DNA of 64,000 nt from an uncultured Lachnospiraceae bacterium (GTDB taxonomy: Bacteria; Bacillota; Clostridia; Lachnospirales; Lachnospiraceae), in NCBI GenBank assembly GCA_947623805.1, contig CANQHZ010000006.1, forward strand, positions 1-64,000, given 5' to 3'. Shown in pieces: positions 58,084-64,000 of the stretch. Under the pieces are notes generated by a model that worked only from the letters and a program-made list of their open reading frames with translations, ran no database searches and had not been told where the DNA came from. Within the stretch, counting starts at the first letter, position 1. Each line of letters begins with the position of its first letter. The translations under genes and the position numbers were made by a program.

Positions 58084-60920
58084 AGCTTTTCACCGCCTTT
58101 CAATTGATTGACCAGCGCTTTTGTCTTTTCAGCGGCTGCTGCCATCTCAAAATCCTCCACGTCATGCTTTATACTATCAAGCATTTCACCTACGGAGGCT
58201 CCCTGATATGCGCATTGGCTCAGCTGCGCAATGATTTTTGCAGCCTTATCCTCCTCGTAGGTGCCAAGGCACTGTTCAAGCTCTATAAGCTGCCCGATAA
58301 GCTCATCTTCCGTGATTTCCTTTCCCTTTGGCTCGGGTTCCGAAACAGACGGCTCAGATTCCTCCTCCAGCCCAAACGCCTTGCCTATTCCGCGCGCCGT
58401 TTCCTCATATTTTTCAAGGAGTTCCTCATTATGGCTGTTTATGTAATCCGCGTCGCCTTTCTTTGCCGCCGCCTCCGCAAGCCTTGCAAGCTCCGAAAGC
58501 TCCATCGCGCCTATGGTTTTCGACGTGCTTTTTAGCGCATGGACACGTATGCGGTAATTGTCCAAATCGCCGCTTTCCTTGTATTCGCTTATCTCCTGCT
58601 TGTTTTTCTTCTCACCCTGCGCAAACTCGATAAGCACCTGATTATACAAGTCTTCCATTCCCTGACAGTATTCAAGTCCTGTTGCCGTGTCAATGCCTGC
58701 CGCCGCAAGCGGTGATGCCTGCTCGGTTTCGGCGGTTTCATTATCCATAACTGTTTCCGCCACGTCTTCCGGCGCATTGTCCGCAGGTTTATCATTTATT
58801 ATTTCTGCTTTATCCTCTGTTTTGTCGGACTTTTTCGCCTCATTCTCCGCGCTGTCGCGGCTTACATACTGGACTGCCGCTTTGGGGAGCAGCTTTCTCA
58901 ATACGCGCTCGAGCTCCGAAGTCTCAATGGGCTTGGAAAGGAAACCGTCAAAGCCCTCCTTGAAAAACATTTCTTTCGCTCCGCTCACGGCATTTGCGGT
59001 AAAGGCAACCACCAGGAACGGGTGCTCCACGTTTGTGTTTAGCCTGCGAAGCTGCTTTAATGTCTCCACGCCGTCCATCTCGGGCATCATATGGTCAAGG
59101 AATATCAGGTCAAACTCCTCCTGACTGCATATCTCGATTGCCTCCATTCCACTATGCGCCGTCTTTACCTTCATGCGGTACTCGCCCAAAATGCCCTCCG
59201 CCACCATCAGGTTCATCGGCTCATCATCGACTACGAGCGCCTTTATGTCGGGGCATATCATATGCAGGTTTTTGTCGTTCTCGGCGACATCCGCGCTGTC
59301 CGTCACCTTGGCGTTTAATATCTCCGCCACCATCAGGCTGCAGAACGGCTTTCTCAGCACTTTCACCCTGCTGCCTCTTGGAATCTCAAAGCCGTTGTCC
59401 GCCACCACCACAACGCTTATGCTCTTATCAAGATACTCAAAATACGACGTATTCTCGCTGTACTCATCCACTCCTATAAAAAGGTGCGTAAGCTGGTAAA
59501 CCGATGTGAGCTTTTCAAGCTCCTCCATATCAAACACCCTATGGACTGTAACCTCCAGACCGTGCGCCATATTGGAAATCATTGTATTGTAATAATTCCT
59601 TACAGCCGTGACCTCATATTTGTCAGCCTTTAAATAACATGCAAGGCACATCTGCGATTTATCGTCAACGGACATTGAGCGGGCGTCATTTTCAACTTTC
59701 TGAGGTATCGACACCAAAACCGAGGTACCGACGCCCTCCTTGCTCTCAATCTGCATAAAGCCGCCCATTGCCGCCGCCATGCCGTTTACAATGGGAACAC
59801 CAAGCCCTAAGCCACCTGCAGTACGGTTTCTGCCGCTGTTTGACTGGTAGAATTTTTCCGTGATTTTTCTGATGTTCTCCTCGCTTATGCCAACTCCCGT
59901 GTCACACACGTTTATGCAGAGATTTACGCCGTATGTCTTTGGCAGCGCGTATATATGCACATATACCCCGCCCTTTTTCGTAAATTTGACGGCATTGTCA
60001 ACAAGGTGCTGGATAATCTTTTTTATCTTGCGCCCGTCTCCGATAAGCACTGAGGGAATATTCGCATCCACGTCAAATATCATCTCAATATGGTTTTCAT
60101 TGTCCTCCAAATGGCAGTTTGCGGCGATATCATTTATGACAGACGAGACCATATACGCCTCCGACTCCACTCTGATTCGGTTTGTGTCAATCTCCGTGTA
60201 GTCGAGAATGTCCTCTATCTGATTAAACAGCCTGTAGCCTGCCCTCTGCAGGGAAACTATATCCTTTCTCTTGTCAGCGTCGTCCTCCTTTTTGAGCATG
60301 ACGGCGGTGAGACCTGTAACCACATTGACCGGCGTGCGCAGCTCATGTGACACATTTGTCAGAAAATCCTCTGTCCTGATATTTATTTCCTCAAGGCGTT
60401 TCATCTCTCTTGTAATGTTTTTCTCCCTGCTGCCGCGCTTTCTGACAGCCACCTTTACCAGATACCCAGCCATAAATACGAGGGTAAAATGAAGCATAAG
60501 CCGCGAAATTGAAAGCGCATCCGGTTTAAACGCGACTTCCGGCACAAACAGAAGGTCGTATATCATTGTAAAAAAATATACCGCCACGCAGTAATTGATG
60601 ACGTCATATATTTCAGCGGTAAAATATATAAGAATTGTGCCCGTCATCACAAGCGCCGCGTCATAAAAACTGGTATAGTGTATGCCGTAAAATATATATG
60701 AAAGCATCGTCATTATAAAATATATCCACTGGCGCGTCTTTTCGGGGATTTTCCCGTTGATATGTATTCCCCAGCATATGACAAGCCCCACAAGAAGCTG
60801 CACGACTATCAGCTGCGACCACCCCAACAGAGCGGACTCTGCCATCAATATAGCCATAAGCAGTGTATAGCTTAACAATAATATCAGATGCGCTGAATGT
60901 TTCTTTTCACGTTCGTACAT
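58080..60920 (-). CDS. Membrane hybrid histidine kinase with degenerate receiver, REC and HPt domains
   Basis: TNVSHELRTPVNVVTGL; HATPase DNAVKFTKKGG; REC ALVVDDEPMNLMVAEGIL...LDHMMPEMDG; HPt RVHALKSTSKTIGAMELSELARLAE. Confidence 0.93.
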   Translation of the reverse strand: MYEREKKHSAHLILLLSYTLLMAILMAESALLGWSQLIVVQLLVGLVICWGIHINGKIPEKTRQWIYFIMTMLSYIFYGIHYTSFYDAALVMTGTILIYFTAEIYDVINYCVAVYFFTMIYDLLFVPEVAFKPDALSISRLMLHFTLVFMAGYLVKVAVRKRGSREKNITREMKRLEEINIRTEDFLTNVSHELRTPVNVVTGLTAVMLKKEDDADKRKDIVSLQRAGYRLFNQIEDILDYTEIDTNRIRVESEAYMVSSVINDIAANCHLEDNENHIEMIFDVDANIPSVLIGDGRKIKKIIQHLVDNAVKFTKKGGVYVHIYALPKTYGVNLCINVCDTGVGISEENIRKITEKFYQSNSGRNRTAGGLGLGVPIVNGMAAAMGGFMQIESKEGVGTSVLVSIPQKVENDARSMSVDDKSQMCLACYLKADKYEVTAVRNYYNTMISNMAHGLEVTVHRVFDMEELEKLTSVYQLTHLFIGVDEYSENTSYFEYLDKSISVVVVADNGFEIPRGSRVKVLRKPFCSLMVAEILNAKVTDSADVAENDKNLHMICPDIKALVVDDEPMNLMVAEGILGEYRMKVKTAHSGMEAIEICSQEEFDLIFLDHMMPEMDGVETLKQLRRLNTNVEHPFLVVAFTANAVSGAKEMFFKEGFDGFLSKPIETSELERVLRKLLPKAAVQYVSRDSAENEAKKSDKTEDKAEIINDKPADNAPEDVAETVMDNETAETEQASPLAAAGIDTATGLEYCQGMEDLYNQVLIEFAQGEKKNKQEISEYKESGDLDNYRIRVHALKSTSKTIGAMELSELARLAEAAAKKGDADYINSHNEELLEKYEETARGIGKAFGLEEESEPSVSEPEPKGKEITEDELIGQLIELEQCLGTYEEDKAAKIIAQLSQCAYQGASVGEMLDSIKHDVEDFEMAAAAEKTKALVNQLKGGEKL

Positions 60921-60931
60921 AAGTTGCCTCC

Positions 60932-61972
60932 CTATTTTTCTCTCATTTCATAAGATGTGTCCTCGTCAATCATATTTATCATGATTTCGGCAAACACAGG
61001 GTCAAACTGAGTGCCCTTTCCTTTTTCCATCTCCGAGCGTATGTTGGACTGTTCAAGCACGTCACGGTAGCTGCGCCTTGAGCTCATGGCGTCATACGAA
61101 TCCGCCACGGCGATAATCCTCGCCTCCACAGGAATATTCTCGCCTGCAAGCCCGTCAGGGTAGCCTTTCCCGTCATAACGCTCGTGATGCCATCTCGCCC
61201 CCGTCATAAGCTGCGGAAATTCCGTGATATTCTTTAAAATCCCCTCGCCCAGCACAGGATGTGTTTTTATTATATTGTATTCCTCATCTGTAAGCTTTGC
61301 CGTCTTGTTGATAATCCCGTCGGGTATGCCGATTTTGCCCACATCGTGGAGCAGTCCCATCATATGTATGTCGTCCTGCGCCTCCTCGGAAAGCCCCGCC
61401 CTGCGCGCTATTTCCCTTGAATAGTCCGCTACTCTGGTGGAGTGTCCGTTTGTATATGTGTCCTTTGCGTCTATCGCCCCCGACAGCGCCATCACTATCT
61501 GTCCCGACAGTCTTTTCAGCTTTTCGTGCTGCTCGCTTATCTTTTTTGTCTTTTCCTCAACCTCTTTTTCAAGGTCTGTCTGCAGGCGCACCAACTCTAT
61601 CGTATGCCTTACGCGCATAAGAAACGCCTCGGGCAGAAACGGCTTTCTGATAAAATCCATCGCGCCCGCCTTAAGCCCCCTTGTCTCCATTTCATTGTCG
61701 TCATCGGCTGTAAGAAAAATCACAGGGATATCAGATGCAGGCGTATTTTCCCGTATGGATTTAAGGGTGTCGAAACCGTCCATCACGGGCATATGAATAT
61801 CGAGGAGTATTAGCTCAGGGCGGTTGCCCTGCAGGAACTTGACCGCCTCATCTCCTGATTTTACACAGCTTACACGCATATTTTTCGCTCCGAGTATACG
61901 GATTGCCATTCTAAGATTTGCCACATCGTCGTCAACCACCAAAACCCAGCTACCCAATGCCTCTGCCTCCAT
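60932..61972 (-). CDS. Response regulator with HD-GYP domain
   Basis: REC VLVVDDDVANLRMAIRIL...LLDIHMPVMDGFD; HD-GYP GLLHDVGKIGIPDGIINK...ARWHHERYDGKGYPDGLAGENIP. Confidence 0.96.
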   Translation of the reverse strand: MEAEALGSWVLVVDDDVANLRMAIRILGAKNMRVSCVKSGDEAVKFLQGNRPELILLDIHMPVMDGFDTLKSIRENTPASDIPVIFLTADDDNEMETRGLKAGAMDFIRKPFLPEAFLMRVRHTIELVRLQTDLEKEVEEKTKKISEQHEKLKRLSGQIVMALSGAIDAKDTYTNGHSTRVADYSREIARRAGLSEEAQDDIHMMGLLHDVGKIGIPDGIINKTAKLTDEEYNIIKTHPVLGEGILKNITEFPQLMTGARWHHERYDGKGYPDGLAGENIPVEARIIAVADSYDAMSSRRSYRDVLEQSNIRSEMEKGKGTQFDPVFAEIMINMIDEDTSYEMREK

Positions 61973-62208
61973 TAAAAATCACCTCATTTTCAGTATGCTA
62001 TGCGTGCCACATATGCATTTTTGCTATTCATTATATCATTCTATCATAATCAATACTATAATAAAGTGCGAAATAAATCAAATTAATTAGGAAAAAACAC
62101 GTAAATAAAAACACGTAAAAATTCTATTGCTTAAATGCCGCATATCCCGTATAATATTTAAAATTGCACAAATAAATGCACAAATAAGAGAAATAAGAGG
62201 TGACATTC

Positions 62209-64000
62209 TTGATACCTGACATAAAAAGGCGCCCCGCCGTATTAGCGGCCGCAATGCTGTTTATCACGGCATTTGTCTGCATAATATACTTCTTTTATAA
62301 AATCTCCACACAGCCCGAGGAGTTGCTTGACGTCTATTTTTCATACACGGAAGACGGCTGGAGCTTTGAGACTGAAAACGGACCTGCCACGCCTGTTTTT
62401 GGCGTGTCAAACTATTATACCGCATACATTCCTGCCGATACTGCGGGACCTGTAGCCGTGACACGGGTTCTGGACGATATGGGCGTGAACAATATGCTGA
62501 CTTTCAGCCGCTACGATATCGGACTGCAGGTATTTCTTGACGACCAGCTGCTGTATACCGACTTCCCAAATATGGACAATCAAAGGGGAAAGTTTCTGGA
62601 AAATATTGATGCCACAGGCATTCAGAACGATTTAAGCTTTTCCCTGCCATATGACTATGCGGGAAAAAGCCTGCGTATCGTATATTACCTTCCCTCCTAT
62701 GACGGTTACAGGATAATTCCGCTGCTGCATATGAGCAGCCCGCTTTCGGACGCAGTTCTCCAGACTACAGGCGATGTCCCTGACATAGCGTCAGTCACGC
62801 TGCTTATGCTGCTTGGGTTGTTTCTGCTGTTTTTGTTTCTCATTAATGTACGTGACGGCAGAATACAGTGGAGCCTTATTCCGCTCGCGCTGTATTTTAT
62901 GTTTGCCTGCGTGCCCATTATCGAAAACAGCTTTCTGTCCGTCACCCTAGGACTTGGAAGTCCTGCGCCGCATATACGCTTTATCAGCTCATCATATACT
63001 GTATTTCTGCTGCTTTTTCTGGCAATGAACATGACAGGGCGGCGCGCAAGGCTCCTTTTCTTTGCGGCGGCTTTTTTAGCGGCATTATGCCTGCTGCAAT
63101 TTGTTCCGAATATGCCGCAGATACGCATGGGCATCAGCAGCTTTGGAGTTGCGGTCATAGCGCTGGCCGCCGTACTTATGCTGCTTTCATGGCGTGAAAA
63201 TATATTTTTCCGAATTGGATTTGTGTGCATTGCCGCCACTGTAGGAGTAATGCTTTTATCCGCCGCGCTGCAGCTCATATTTAATACAGAGCTGCTTAAT
63301 GCCTTAGCCTTACCCGCAGCTACTATGCTGGTGGCAGGCAACAGTCTCCCGTTTTACCACACTATATGCGGCATACTTTCCGCGATATCCGCGGTATGGG
63401 CGATACTTTCTATTATAAATGGAATATTGGCGCAGAAAAGGCGTGAGCTGCTCATGCACGTCAACAGCCAGATGGCGCTTGAAAACTATTCCAACGCGCA
63501 GGAAATTATAAATCAGACATCTGTCATGCGCCATGACTGGAAAAATCAGATAACGGCGCTGCGACTGCTCTGGCAGCAGGGCGATTTTGAGGAGCTGGGA
63601 CGCAGCATAGAGGCTCTGGACAGCAGACTTGACGGGCTTGCTTTTAGGCATTACAGCGATAACTTCACAATCAATACTATCCTGCAGAATACAGCCACAC
63701 GCGCTCAAAAGCTTGGGATAAATTTTCAGGCGGACGCACATGTGGAGGAAAACCTGAGTATATCGGAAAACGACCTCTGCTCGCTGCTTTTTAATGTCTT
63801 TGACAACGCGCTTGAGGCCGCCGCGGCAATGCCTGAAAATGAGCGCGAGATAACGTGCAGCCTCAAAACGCGTCAGGGATATCTTGCCATAAAATGCCAA
63901 AACACTTACAGCGGACAGCTCTCAGTAGGCAAGTCCGGACAGCTTGACACCACAAAGCAGGACAGGACAGAGCATGGTTTCGGACTGCTGCAGATGCGCG
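62209..64000 (+). CDS. Sensor histidine kinase (GHKL ATPase type), 3' truncated by window
   Basis: Open frame from TTG at 62209 (IPDIKRRPAVLAAAMLFITAFVCIIYFFYK...) with GAGGTG RBS; C-terminal MRHDWKNQITALRLLWQQGDF...LLFNVFDNALEAAAAMPE...HGFGLLQMR. Confidence 0.9.
   Translation, partial: MIPDIKRRPAVLAAAMLFITAFVCIIYFFYKISTQPEELLDVYFSYTEDGWSFETENGPATPVFGVSNYYTAYIPADTAGPVAVTRVLDDMGVNNMLTFSRYDIGLQVFLDDQLLYTDFPNMDNQRGKFLENIDATGIQNDLSFSLPYDYAGKSLRIVYYLPSYDGYRIIPLLHMSSPLSDAVLQTTGDVPDIASVTLLMLLGLFLLFLFLINVRDGRIQWSLIPLALYFMFACVPIIENSFLSVTLGLGSPAPHIRFISSSYTVFLLLFLAMNMTGRRARLLFFAAAFLAALCLLQFVPNMPQIRMGISSFGVAVIALAAVLMLLSWRENIFFRIGFVCIAATVGVMLLSAALQLIFNTELLNALALPAATMLVAGNSLPFYHTICGILSAISAVWAILSIINGILAQKRRELLMHVNSQMALENYSNAQEIINQTSVMRHDWKNQITALRLLWQQGDFEELGRSIEALDSRLDGLAFRHYSDNFTINTILQNTATRAQKLGINFQADAHVEENLSISENDLCSLLFNVFDNALEAAAAMPENEREITCSLKTRQGYLAIKCQNTYSGQLSVGKSGQLDTTKQDRTEHGFGLLQMR

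Noticed and set aside
62706-63341. Minus-strand ORFs 62706..63341 and 63310..63900
   Set aside because: Antisense to the terminal GHKL histidine kinase, whose plus-strand frame has recognisable HDWKNQ and N-box motifs.
1-64000. CRISPR arrays, rRNA operons, prophage or transposase genes
   Set aside because: No regular spacer-repeat structure, rRNA sequence or recognisable phage/transposase ORF found by reading.

Overview
This is a 64 kb chromosomal window from a Clostridia/Lachnospiraceae-like Firmicute. Nearly every gene is on the minus strand; the plus-strand exceptions are an XRE regulator, a ComFB-family gene, a terminal histidine kinase and two of the three tRNAs. Most of the window is conserved housekeeping: rpoD-dnaG-dgt, sigH-rlmB-mrnC-cysS-cysE, deoD, ispF, nth, aspS-hisS and hflX. 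It also holds a hexuronate/KDG catabolism cluster (uxaB-uxaA-kdgK-SDR-eda plus a separate uxuB-like gene) and, at the right, a chemotaxis receptor, an L,D-transpeptidase, a PEP/pyruvate-binding protein and a multi-component phosphorelay operon. The strongest unusual signal is at the left edge (1-7557), an AT-rich, translationally coupled surface-modification-like operon: CDP-glycerol-type transferase with propeller-like tail, AsnB-like amidotransferase, methyltransferase, radical SAM protein and a second methyltransferase. Two of its genes are interrupted at poly-G tracts (G9 at 2495-2503, G8 at 1572-1579 on the coding strand). In both, one extra G fuses the two adjacent ORFs into one uninterrupted protein. 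A third G/C tract lies at the window edge. This looks like a slipped-strand phase-variable modification system. Other notable items: A34 tRNAs Leu(AAG) and Pro(AGG), a hybrid histidine kinase fused to a DegV domain, a PEP/pyruvate-binding protein with a KaiC-like degenerate N-terminus, and a dispersed palindromic intergenic repeat family.
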